A DNA stretch of 64,000 nucleotides from Planctomycetota bacterium (lineage in GTDB: Bacteria > Planctomycetota > UBA1135), in the NCBI GenBank assembly GCA_008501825.1, contig QQUA01000013.1:620001-684000 (forward strand), written 5' to 3'. A program made the position numbers and the translations under genes. Positions 10,001 through 17,299 of the stretch are shown here, piece after piece. Each line of letters begins with the position of its first letter. The stretch's first letter is position 1. The notes beneath the pieces are model-generated. The model was given only the letters and a program-made list of their open reading frames with translations. It was not told where the DNA came from and made no database searches.

Positions 10001-10608
10001 TGGGAGAACAAATTCAAACCGGAAGGAAACACCGGGTGGGTGGCGCTCACTTCCAAAATCGCCGGCCCGTTGACCGTATCGATGAACAAAGGATCCACCG
10101 GCGGAGTCGGCGAAACGAAACTCCGAGTCAAACCGACGCTGAGTTGATGACCGGCGGTATCCCGCAGCACCGAGGAGCCGAAGGTACCCACCGTAGGCAA
10201 GATCAACTCGTAGGTGTACCCGCCGGGAACGAAAGCACCGTTGTCATTGGTGGCGTTGGTGGGACAACTCGGGTAGAAGGCAATGGTTTTGCCTTCGGTA
10301 CCCGGCAGGATGTCAAAGGTGCCGGTAACCGGATTGCCGCGGACCTCGGGGCTCACCGGTCGAAGAATGATGGAGCCAAAGTCGATGCTGCTGGGGTCGA
10401 CCGGATTGTTGAATTGAATCAAGATCGGTCGATTCAGCGGCCAGACGTCACCGGAAGCCATGTTGGAAGACAACACCTTGAAGTTGCCTTGGGACTTGGC
10501 TTGGCTCTTGCTTAAACCACCCCCACCAAAGCAGGAGGATCCGGCGGCCACCACCAACAAAAGGGCGGTGGCCAGGAAGGCTTTCGATTGCGACGGGGCG
10601 AAGGCCAT
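7078..10608 (-). CDS. Large glycine-rich Ig-like surface lipoprotein
   Basis: The 1176-residue secreted protein starts at ATG 10608; the open frame runs further upstream but that part overlaps the preceding gene. The signal peptide ends at Cys26 (GSSC), followed by a GGGG spacer. One or more SbsA/Big_5-like Ig domains follow (WPLNRPILIQFNNPVDPSSI; later DAIVEIRFNQPVDGEASN). The middle third has glycine-rich blocks such as GAQGGGGGEGAV, LLAGGGAGGTFADG and SGSGGGSGGHVVLHS, next to beta-helix-like strands (LVIYVNGEAAVYGNLSVNG), a pattern seen in large surface proteins of environmental bacteria. The last 100 residues match the C-terminal module of its two upstream neighbours. No enzyme motif was found; it probably acts as a surface scaffold or adhesin. 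Confidence 0.75.
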   Translation of the reverse strand: MAFAPSQSKAFLATALLLVVAAGSSCFGGGGLSKSQAKSQGNFKVLSSNMASGDVWPLNRPILIQFNNPVDPSSIDFGSIILRPVSPEVRGNPVTGTFDILPGTEGKTIAFYPSCPTNATNDNGAFVPGGYTYELILPTVGTFGSSVLRDTAGHQLSVGLTRSFVSPTPPVDPLFIDTVNGPAILEVSATHPVFPSGLNLFSQPDAIVEIRFNQPVDGEASNLNTDNIYLLYEDAVGAGTYTSTNKVPGSLVLVQNCGREGALIQFHIQGLLPPERLIKLVVSTDFADLGGEQSPVVQEVVFQAPDLATFYGDPSFNNADETADEFIEQFATPTGLDPDAPLRAPFASITDGGLEATFAFPGIIVGPDENFFLSQQLFLEVSTDGTQMITDSNGRDFEVVNGVMQVNDFTIEAGATLRAYGSNPLVIYVNGEAAVYGNLSVNGDNASDTQALNSPHIPEYGASGQCGGGDGGTASEIVDAETLRGNDGEGPFGLGAQGGGGGEGAVQTNWALPEYGGDARDEAIRQLLAGGGAGGTFADGLNVAALWDRWPFEATRESYDNSGPDFRSDRHTALDEITFAPFQSGEDGMRGSSWDSSLAEPPFIGGPLGPYSNGTFGMEDLTRDADVDDADDGFDPAWTSGADPTYGYGLAQFGPDPGLSNNSPMSGGMEDDFWGRRYDTATDSVIVGELLTPWAGYGGGASGDCSVVVRLDLDGDSFLDPIGTFFPDTTFPVGTTIDYYKGAPGGGGAGQLLIMAIGPILLGPETQIQANGGAGASGESYWLSTSQVSGSGGGSGGHVVLHSATGLDLTAIDVGTDPINNPPSTLPESVQAIGGRRGWAGSVLIDDLTGAPSGYDGNGDFMVGRGGAGSNGVIQIHVPDPTTDIGWHSDAEAAIEAYVGSPADTALIEEVLDLYAAPKAFMLVPFYSAESIFQSTWVDTGLALLRAPANGTGPWPNYAHGSLPAFSGTETSQAGSLGNVLASGGVVDQGAIIATGSTAQPTFQATEMSLPLASTLVPEEFLLNAALLIGYDLYPDSSDPAGPGRGFEIVAAEYNRLQDRLILTTRVLDGDLRDALSALNPLWAIRAKFFRLDTTDERDRLPDAAQMTIEFQGADESAPGDNTPGTPTAWTADLADLQGKRFFRYRVTFNIDRLDAGVSLLSERPRMDYLKLPFVW

Positions 10609-10654
10609 GATGAAGTTTTGATTGCGCTCGGGGACCGTTTTCGTTTCCAGATGC

Positions 10655-13600
10655 TTACGGGAGAACGTTCCAGGCAAGACCGAAAGCGTCCATTTGTGAC
10701 TCGTAGTCCTGCTGGATGTTGGACACGAAGGAGAACCGGAGCTGGAAGAACTGGGGGGGATCCGGCTCGAGTAGGAGATCATTGGGATCGAAGGTCCAGT
10801 CGGTGGGCAAGCCCATGGCACCGCAACAATCGTTGGTGTTCGCTTCTTCCCCGTAGTAATCGAAGCAGGTAATGGCGTCGTTCAACGGGTTCTGACTATC
10901 GGGACAACCATTGACGTTGGGCACCGTGGTGGACGAAGAGCCACGGAATTCGACCAAGACTTCGGTGCCGGCCGGCAACTGTTCCGGCGCCGGTTCCAAA
11001 GTCACCGCGCTGATGGTGGACAGCTCGCCGCCGAATTCGAAGAAGTGAGTGAAGGTGCGGGAAACCCGAACCACGAAGTCCACCTGACCCCAGTAAAGTT
11101 CAGGGCCATACTGCTTGGTCACGGTCCCGGTAAGGGTGTTGTATCCACCAACCGGCTTGGTGCCGGCCGTCGGCACGTCGGGAACCACCAAGTGCCAGCT
11201 ATCGCCGGAATCACGTCCGCCGGCGGAGAACACTCGGAAAGCCGGCAGAGCCGAAGAACCGACCATGATTTGGATTTGGAAGCCGTTGTTGCCGAAGAAG
11301 TTGCCTTCCGGGTAGCAGCGATAGCGCATCAACAAAGGCAAACCGATGGAAGGCACGTTGTTGGCCGTCCAAACCGCCGGCGCGCCAGTGACTTCAGGCG
11401 GAACGCCGCGACCGTTCGGAGCCCCAAGTTTGGTGATCGTGGTGTCGCGCCAGGTGTAGGTGTCGGTGAATTCCGGCCACGGCATCATCGGGCTGCCGGA
11501 AACGGCGGTGAACACGTTGGAAGCGGAGATCGTGTAAGAGGTATCGAACACGATCAATTCATCTTCGCCGGTGCCGTTGGCTCTCCAGCCCAGGATGTTC
11601 TTGTCGAAGTCCTGCTGGCGCAGCAGACCGGAGTTCTGGTGTTCCGGATATCCGGAAATCGGATCGATGTAATCGTCGGGGAAGTACTTGGAGTGGGCCA
11701 GGGCAATCGAGTAGCGATCGAAGGTGTCGTCAAACACGGTGCCGCCGAAGGGCGACCAATTCAATCCTTCGATGTCCAAGTTGAATTCGGAAACCGAAAG
11801 CAAACCCAAACCAAGATGGTGGTAACCGTAGACGGTATGCAACACCGCGCCGGCCGGCGTCAGCGGCGTCATGATGCCTTGGCTAAAAGCAATCCGCTGG
11901 CCCACGTAAGGATTGGAAGGATCCGCCATCCGCGAGAAACGGGACAGCAAACGCCCTTTCAACACTCCCGGCTCGAAAGTGAATTGACCGGCGTATTCGG
12001 ACAGGCCGTCGACGTTTTCATCGGTGGCGTTGGCTCGCAAGGCGAAGTAACGATCGTTCGGCCAAGTCGACGGATCACCGGCCAAGGTGAACACCGGGGT
12101 ACCCACAATTTCCAAATCCCGAGCCACGAACAAAGGCGCGGAAACCTGGTTGCCGGCCAAGTCCAAAATGCCACTGGACCCGTCCCGCAAAGCCAAAGCC
12201 AGATTCAGTCCGGAACCTAAAGCTCCGCCTTCATCGTGGGCATCGGTGATGCCCTTCAAAGGCGAAAGAGTGAAACTCCGAGAATCGGAAGTCACCTCCA
12301 CCGGACCGAATTTGATTCGTCCGGATCCGGTCGGATCTTCTCCGGCATCGGCATTGAAGATGGTCTCATAACCGAGCTGACGGTCGATGTAATCGCCGAC
12401 CGATTCATTGCCGGGTTCGAATTCGCCGGTGGCGTTGTCGAAGTCCTTGGTGAAGGAAACCAACACCATGGTTTCCATCGACTTCACTGTGGCGGCATCA
12501 ATGGCCTCATTGAAGTGCAAGGTAATGGTGGCATAAGGATCCACTCCTTGAGCCGGTAAGGTTTCCGGCTCCGGCGAGAACTTCAACCAGCAAAGCTGGT
12601 AATCGGAATCGTTGCTCTCGTAAGCCGAGGTCAAGGTGCCGGTACCGGCGCTGGGAGAGCCGTCCAAAATGGCCGCGGTCACCACGTAGGCGCTGGGATT
12701 GCTGTCGTCATCCACCACCGCGGTCAACAACACGGCACCGTTGAGCTCAAAAATGTCTCCGGCCTTGGGAGTGACGCCTTGGCACTGGCTGACGTTGATC
12801 GAATAAGTCAACTGTCGCAAGGTCGGCGAACCGCTCACCGGCGCCACCGAGGCCACGTCCACTTCCAAATCGGTGATCAACTTCGGCCGCTGCAAGTCGA
12901 CCATGAAGCCGTTGCTCGGGTCGTTGCCGTTTCCGGTCCGAAAAGCCCGCACCACGATCGGATCGAAGTTCGGCGACAAATCCACCGGATCGGAAGCGGT
13001 CGGCGTCAAGCTGTGATTGCGACCCCGATTCAGCAAAACCATGGTCTGCCCGAACAAAGGATCCAAGGCGGTCGGAATCCGGATTTGAATGTTGGTGTTG
13101 ATTTGGTCGTCGGAAGGCGGGAAACCGACGCCGTTTTCCGGAATGCCGTACTTGGCCTGGTCCAAGGCGGAAATGGTCGGATCGAGAATCACCACCCCCT
13201 TGGGTTTCCCGTCCAGCCCAGTTTCACCGTTCTTGACCACGTAACGGACTTCCTGGTTCTCCGCTCCCACCATGACCTGGATCGTCAGGCGGTTGACTGT
13301 TTCCGGGTCGACCAACTCCGAAAACTGCAAGCGGATGGCGCCGTTACGGCCGACCCGGGTAAAGGTCGGCGGTGAATTGCTGCCCTTGGTCACCACCGCC
13401 GTGCGCCCGGATTGAGCGGCTCGAAACAGGCTGTCGAATCCTGCGTCCGCCTGGGGTTTGAGGATGGTCAAAATCTCAGCCTGAGTCAGGGCATTCAGGC
13501 CGAGGCTGTACTGAACCCCGTCGCCCTGCAGGCTTTCGCGGATCAGGACGTCCTCCTCCACCAAAACGCCGTCAGCATCGAAAACGTCGACCAAACGACC

Positions 13601-13756
13601 CCACTCCACCGTTTCCAGGTGCAACTCGGCCTTGCCAGTGCCAGGTTGGTTCGAAGGGGTGCTGCCGCCGCCGCCAATGCAGCCGGTCGGCAGGAGGAGA
13701 GCCACGGCAACAAGGGCCGTGGGGAGCAGTCTCGTGGGCTGGAGAATGGTAGTCAT
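10655..13756 (-). CDS. Large Ig-like lipoprotein, paralogue B
   Basis: The 1033-residue secreted protein has a signal peptide ending in LPTGC (Cys26) and a GGGG spacer. It shares with the upstream protein an N-terminal signature, VEWGRLVDVFDADGVLVEE here, then VVTKG and an Ig-like strand (NGAIRLQFSELVDPETV). A second Ig-like unit is near the middle (ATITLHFNEAIDAATVKS). Near the C-terminus, VDFVVRVSRTFTHFFEFG and EVLVEFRGSSS introduce the shared C-terminal module, ending in FGLAWNVLP. Unlike its paralogue it has a loop with five Cys (between about residues 975 and 1010) that could form disulphides. The protein is predicted to be a surface-anchored beta protein of unknown function. Confidence 0.75.
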   Translation of the reverse strand: MTTILQPTRLLPTALVAVALLLPTGCIGGGGSTPSNQPGTGKAELHLETVEWGRLVDVFDADGVLVEEDVLIRESLQGDGVQYSLGLNALTQAEILTILKPQADAGFDSLFRAAQSGRTAVVTKGSNSPPTFTRVGRNGAIRLQFSELVDPETVNRLTIQVMVGAENQEVRYVVKNGETGLDGKPKGVVILDPTISALDQAKYGIPENGVGFPPSDDQINTNIQIRIPTALDPLFGQTMVLLNRGRNHSLTPTASDPVDLSPNFDPIVVRAFRTGNGNDPSNGFMVDLQRPKLITDLEVDVASVAPVSGSPTLRQLTYSINVSQCQGVTPKAGDIFELNGAVLLTAVVDDDSNPSAYVVTAAILDGSPSAGTGTLTSAYESNDSDYQLCWLKFSPEPETLPAQGVDPYATITLHFNEAIDAATVKSMETMVLVSFTKDFDNATGEFEPGNESVGDYIDRQLGYETIFNADAGEDPTGSGRIKFGPVEVTSDSRSFTLSPLKGITDAHDEGGALGSGLNLALALRDGSSGILDLAGNQVSAPLFVARDLEIVGTPVFTLAGDPSTWPNDRYFALRANATDENVDGLSEYAGQFTFEPGVLKGRLLSRFSRMADPSNPYVGQRIAFSQGIMTPLTPAGAVLHTVYGYHHLGLGLLSVSEFNLDIEGLNWSPFGGTVFDDTFDRYSIALAHSKYFPDDYIDPISGYPEHQNSGLLRQQDFDKNILGWRANGTGEDELIVFDTSYTISASNVFTAVSGSPMMPWPEFTDTYTWRDTTITKLGAPNGRGVPPEVTGAPAVWTANNVPSIGLPLLMRYRCYPEGNFFGNNGFQIQIMVGSSALPAFRVFSAGGRDSGDSWHLVVPDVPTAGTKPVGGYNTLTGTVTKQYGPELYWGQVDFVVRVSRTFTHFFEFGGELSTISAVTLEPAPEQLPAGTEVLVEFRGSSSTTVPNVNGCPDSQNPLNDAITCFDYYGEEANTNDCCGAMGLPTDWTFDPNDLLLEPDPPQFFQLRFSFVSNIQQDYESQMDAFGLAWNVLP

Positions 13757-13814
13757 GGACAGCGGTCAGGGGGTTTCAGACCTAAGGATGCAATTCTCGT
13801 ACCAGCCAAGCCTT

Positions 13815-13878
13815 AAGGCCCCGCGGCGGGAACTGATCGGGTAGTCCCGATTTCGTTCGAATCCGCACGCGGGGCCTT
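13815..13878. repeat. Nested inverted repeat between lipoprotein paralogues
   Basis: An outer 11-bp perfect stem (AAGGCCCCGCG at 13815-13825 with its complement at 13868-13878) encloses an inner hairpin ATCGGG-TAGT-CCCGAT (13836-13851). On the minus strand the element follows the stop of paralogue A by 10 bases and precedes the start of paralogue B by 58. There is no T-run, so it looks like a processed or stabilising mRNA element rather than a simple terminator. Confidence 0.6.
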
Positions 13879-13888
13879 TAGGAAGGAA

Positions 13889-16800
13889 TTATCCCGGGAA
13901 CTTCCAGGCAAAGCCCAAGCCGTCCATGACGGCCCGGACGTTTTGATCCGCGTTGGACAGGAAGGAAATCCGTACTTGGAAGAACTGGAACGGCTGAGTG
14001 CCGCTTTCCAGATCGACCGGATCGGAGCTCCATTCACTGGGAGTACCGACACTGGAGCCGACGCCGATGTCCACGAAGTCGCCGTAGTCGTCAAACGGCA
14101 ACTCGGTGGTGGTCAGGGGCGAAGGATCCTGATCCGGGTTGTTCGGATTGGTTACCGAAACCGAGCCCCGGAAGTCTACCTCGACCGAAGTCCCTTCCGC
14201 CTGCTTGGCGTTCTCCGGCTCCAACAGCACGCCGATGACGTCGTCGGGGCCGAGACTGGTGCCCATGTCGAACCAGTGGGTGTAGACCCGGGAGACCTTG
14301 ACCACGAAGTCCAACTGCGCCCAGTAGACGAAGGAGTTGTTGATGGCCGAAGTCGGCTGCCCGTTGAGGAAGCCGCCGACCGGGCGGGTTCCGCCAGTAG
14401 CCGGGTTGTCCGGAATCACCTGGTGCCACACATCGCCGGCGTCCTGGCCGCCGAAGGAGAACACCGAGAAGGCCGGCAAGGCGGAGGAAGGCAGCATCTG
14501 GGTCACCTGGAAGGTGTTGATGCCCAAGAAGGTGCCTCGGGGGAAGCAGCGGAAGCGGGCGCACAAGGGCAGACCCACCGACGGCACTTGTTCCGGTCCC
14601 CAGAAACCGGAGAAGGTGTAAGTCGACGGCGGCGAACCGACCGTACCCACGGCCGGAGTTCCGGTGAAGGTTTGCGGAATGGCCGTATCCCGATAGGTGT
14701 AAGTCTCGGTGAAAGTCGGCCACGGCAACATGGTGACACCGGAAGACTCGGACTGGAACAGGTTCACCGCTCGCAGGGAGTACAGCGTGTCGAACACGAT
14801 CAACTCATCGTGGGTCGGGAAACCCAGGATGTTGTTGTCGAATTCCGAATCGGTGCGCAAACCCGAGAAGGGAAACACCGGGTTGCCGGCGATGTCCCGC
14901 AATTCATCAGGCATCCGGTCGGCGTGGGACAAAGCCACCGAGAAGCGGTTGAAGTTGTCGTCCAACACCACGCCGCCGAGAGGCGTCCAGGAAAGGCCCT
15001 CGACGTCGAGGTTGTATTCCTGCGGATCCAGGTAACCGAAGCCCATGTCGTGGGGACGGTAAGTGGTCATCACGACCGACCCGGCCGGAGTCAGCGGTTC
15101 GATCGGCGCCACCTGAGCCGAAGCTCCGGGAGAAGGCACCGGCGGCAAAGAACCGACGTACTGGTTGGAGGTATCGGCGTTGACCGAGAAGCGGGTCGGC
15201 GGACGACCGGTGATCTGACCGGGCAGCACGTCGAACTGGCCACCGTATTCCGGCAAACCGTCGCCGTTTTCATCAATACCGGCTCCCCGCAGGGAGAAGT
15301 ACTTGTGGCGAGTAGTGGTGCCGGAGTGAGTGATCAGCTTGTCGATCGCTCCGGAAGAACCGGGAGTCCCAGGCACCATGGACACGAAGTTGACCGGGTT
15401 CCCGGCCAAATCCTGGATGCCGTCGGGACCGTCCCGCAAGGCCACGGCGTAGTACTGACCCGAAGCGCTGCCGTCGGGATCGGTGAAGCCGGCCATCGGC
15501 CGCAAGGTGAAGGTGCGGTTGCCGTTGCCGACTTCAATTTCGCCGAACATCACCCGGCCGCCGTATTCGGAAGAACCGGGGTTGTTGGCGTTGTAGTCGT
15601 AACCGAGCAAGCGATCCAAGTAGTTGCCGACCGATTCCGATTCGAACTGTTGGTAGTAAGCCCTCGGATCACCTTGGCTGGCAGTGGATTCGTAAGCGGT
15701 CAACACGAAGGAGTGCATCGAACGAACCGAGCGGGCGTCGACCGGCTCGTCGAAGCGCACCGTCACCGTGGTGCTGACCGGTTCCACTTCCAATTCGGTC
15801 GGACTGCCGGCCACCAAGGTCGGCTCCGGCAAGAATTCCAGATAGCAAATTTGCAAGTCGGAATCTTGCGGCGTGTAACGGGTGGTCATGCGACCGTTGA
15901 ACGGTCCCCCACCGACGTCGAAGCTGATGCCACCGACTTCATCCTCGTCAACCAAAGTGGCTCGAACTTGGTATGCGGCAGGATTGGCATTGCTCAACAC
16001 CGTAGTGACGGTCAACACCTTGTCGGCGATTTCGAACACGTCGCCGGCTTTCGGTTCCAAACCGGCGCACAAGGTGCTGTCGAGGTGATAGGTGATATCC
16101 CGAGTGGAACCTTTTCCGGTACCGCTGGAGGCATCTACCGAATCCACCACCACGTCCTTGACCGTAATCAAATCGGGCCGATCTTCATCCGGCAGGAAGC
16201 CCTGGCTCGGATCGCTTTCGTTCCCCGACCGCAGGCTACGCACGATGACCGGAATGGTGCCGAAGTCAGATTCCAACGGATCGGAAGCTGACGGTGTGAT
16301 CTTTCGAGTCCGGCGCAAATTGCGCAACACTTCCGGTTGCCCCAAGGCCGTGTTGATTTCGGTCGGAATCCGAATCATCAAGTTGTCGGCAATGGAATCC
16401 AGCGAAGCCGGGAAGCCGACGGCGTTTTGGGGAAGACCGGCTTGGGCCGATTGCCGGGCGGAAATGGTCGGGTCCAGAATGATGTAACCCAAGCTGTTCT
16501 TGGCATCGTTCTGAACGATGTAGCGAATGGAAAACTGCAGGCTCGGCGGATCACCCACCACCACTCGAATGGTGTCGGCGCTCACCGTATCCGGATCGAC
16601 CTGCTCCGAGAAGCACAACCGAACCGCGGCGTTGCGGGCAATCTGCGTGAACGGCGGTGCGTTGCTTGGCCCCTTGGTCACCACGTCGTCCAAACCCGCC
16701 TGGGCGGCGTCCAACAGAATGTTGAACTGGGGACTGGTGGAGGCGTGCAGGATGACCAGGGTCTGCTCCTCGGTGACGGAGTTGGTCTCCAGGTCGTAGG

Positions 16801-17050
16801 ACACGCCGTCCGGCTGCAAGTCCTGCCGAATCAGCACGTTCTCCTCGATCAGCACGCCGTTGACGTCTGCAACGTTGACCAATCGACCCCATTCCACTTT
16901 TTCCAAGCGGAGGACCGACTTGCCTTTGGCGTTGAGTTCGCCGGAAGAGGGCTGATTCGAGTTAAAGCAGGCCCCCGTCGTGAGGACCAGGGCGAGACTG
17001 CCCAACCAAAGGGGCAGAAGACGAGGGAGTGTGGGCTTGCGACGTTTCAT
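13889..17050 (-). CDS. Large Ig-like lipoprotein, paralogue A
   Basis: The 1053-residue secreted protein starts MKRRKPTLPR and has a signal peptide ending in LTTGAC (Cys28). Its N-terminal signature VEWGRLVNVADVNGVLIEE, then VVTKG and the Ig-like strand NAAVRLCFSEQVDPDTV, are nearly collinear with paralogue B. A second SbsA-type unit reads TTVTVRFDEPVDARSVRS. The C-terminus has LDFVVKVSRVYTHWFDMG, SVEVDFRGSVS, a Trp-Asp-Leu region and FQFFQVRISFLSN, closing with GLGFAWKFPG. It is the first gene of the lipoprotein series, 249 bases downstream of pyrB. A gene duplication with divergence best explains the pair. No known enzyme domain was seen. Confidence 0.75.
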   Translation of the reverse strand: MKRRKPTLPRLLPLWLGSLALVLTTGACFNSNQPSSGELNAKGKSVLRLEKVEWGRLVNVADVNGVLIEENVLIRQDLQPDGVSYDLETNSVTEEQTLVILHASTSPQFNILLDAAQAGLDDVVTKGPSNAPPFTQIARNAAVRLCFSEQVDPDTVSADTIRVVVGDPPSLQFSIRYIVQNDAKNSLGYIILDPTISARQSAQAGLPQNAVGFPASLDSIADNLMIRIPTEINTALGQPEVLRNLRRTRKITPSASDPLESDFGTIPVIVRSLRSGNESDPSQGFLPDEDRPDLITVKDVVVDSVDASSGTGKGSTRDITYHLDSTLCAGLEPKAGDVFEIADKVLTVTTVLSNANPAAYQVRATLVDEDEVGGISFDVGGGPFNGRMTTRYTPQDSDLQICYLEFLPEPTLVAGSPTELEVEPVSTTVTVRFDEPVDARSVRSMHSFVLTAYESTASQGDPRAYYQQFESESVGNYLDRLLGYDYNANNPGSSEYGGRVMFGEIEVGNGNRTFTLRPMAGFTDPDGSASGQYYAVALRDGPDGIQDLAGNPVNFVSMVPGTPGSSGAIDKLITHSGTTTRHKYFSLRGAGIDENGDGLPEYGGQFDVLPGQITGRPPTRFSVNADTSNQYVGSLPPVPSPGASAQVAPIEPLTPAGSVVMTTYRPHDMGFGYLDPQEYNLDVEGLSWTPLGGVVLDDNFNRFSVALSHADRMPDELRDIAGNPVFPFSGLRTDSEFDNNILGFPTHDELIVFDTLYSLRAVNLFQSESSGVTMLPWPTFTETYTYRDTAIPQTFTGTPAVGTVGSPPSTYTFSGFWGPEQVPSVGLPLCARFRCFPRGTFLGINTFQVTQMLPSSALPAFSVFSFGGQDAGDVWHQVIPDNPATGGTRPVGGFLNGQPTSAINNSFVYWAQLDFVVKVSRVYTHWFDMGTSLGPDDVIGVLLEPENAKQAEGTSVEVDFRGSVSVTNPNNPDQDPSPLTTTELPFDDYGDFVDIGVGSSVGTPSEWSSDPVDLESGTQPFQFFQVRISFLSNADQNVRAVMDGLGFAWKFPG

Positions 17051-17299
17051 GAGCAGCCGAAGCAGGATTCATCCGTACCGGTGAGTAGGCCAGAACGCAG
17101 GCTGGTCATGGTAGACCGACCTTTGGGAGAGGGCACGACTAAAGTATGGCGCAATTTCCGTACCAAAGCGAACCAAGGGGGTTGTCCGCAAACGACCGGG
17201 CGGCCACGCCCGATTCCGTGCGAGATCGCACTTTTTTGCATGCTTGGGGGGTCTTGGTGGAGGTACGGCAGGGGTTGGGGAGGCGGCTGCCTCCCGGGT
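17051..17299. other. Intergenic region between pyrB and lipoprotein cluster
   Basis: About 250 bases without a gene. On the minus strand they hold a GGGAGGC-AGCC-GCCTCCC hairpin at 17279-17296, directly after the pyrB stop, which has no T-run. The leader and promoter of the lipoprotein series must also lie here, since no other gap precedes it. The sequence CATACT around 17145 is a possible -10, but no convincing -35 was found. A plus-strand terminator-like element is listed separately. Confidence 0.4.
17218..17237 (+). terminator. Plus-strand terminator-like hairpin with T6
   Basis: GTGCG-AGAT-CGCAC is followed on the plus strand by six T. No plus-strand gene lies upstream, so it would end antisense transcription coming from the lipoprotein cluster towards pyrB, or it may be fortuitous. 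Confidence 0.35.

Noticed and set aside
13943..16291. 782-codon plus-strand open frame opposite lipoprotein paralogue A
   Set aside because: It is exactly antisense to a convincing secreted protein, contains no recognisable domain and has the His/Arg/Gly-rich composition expected of a G+C-rich complement.
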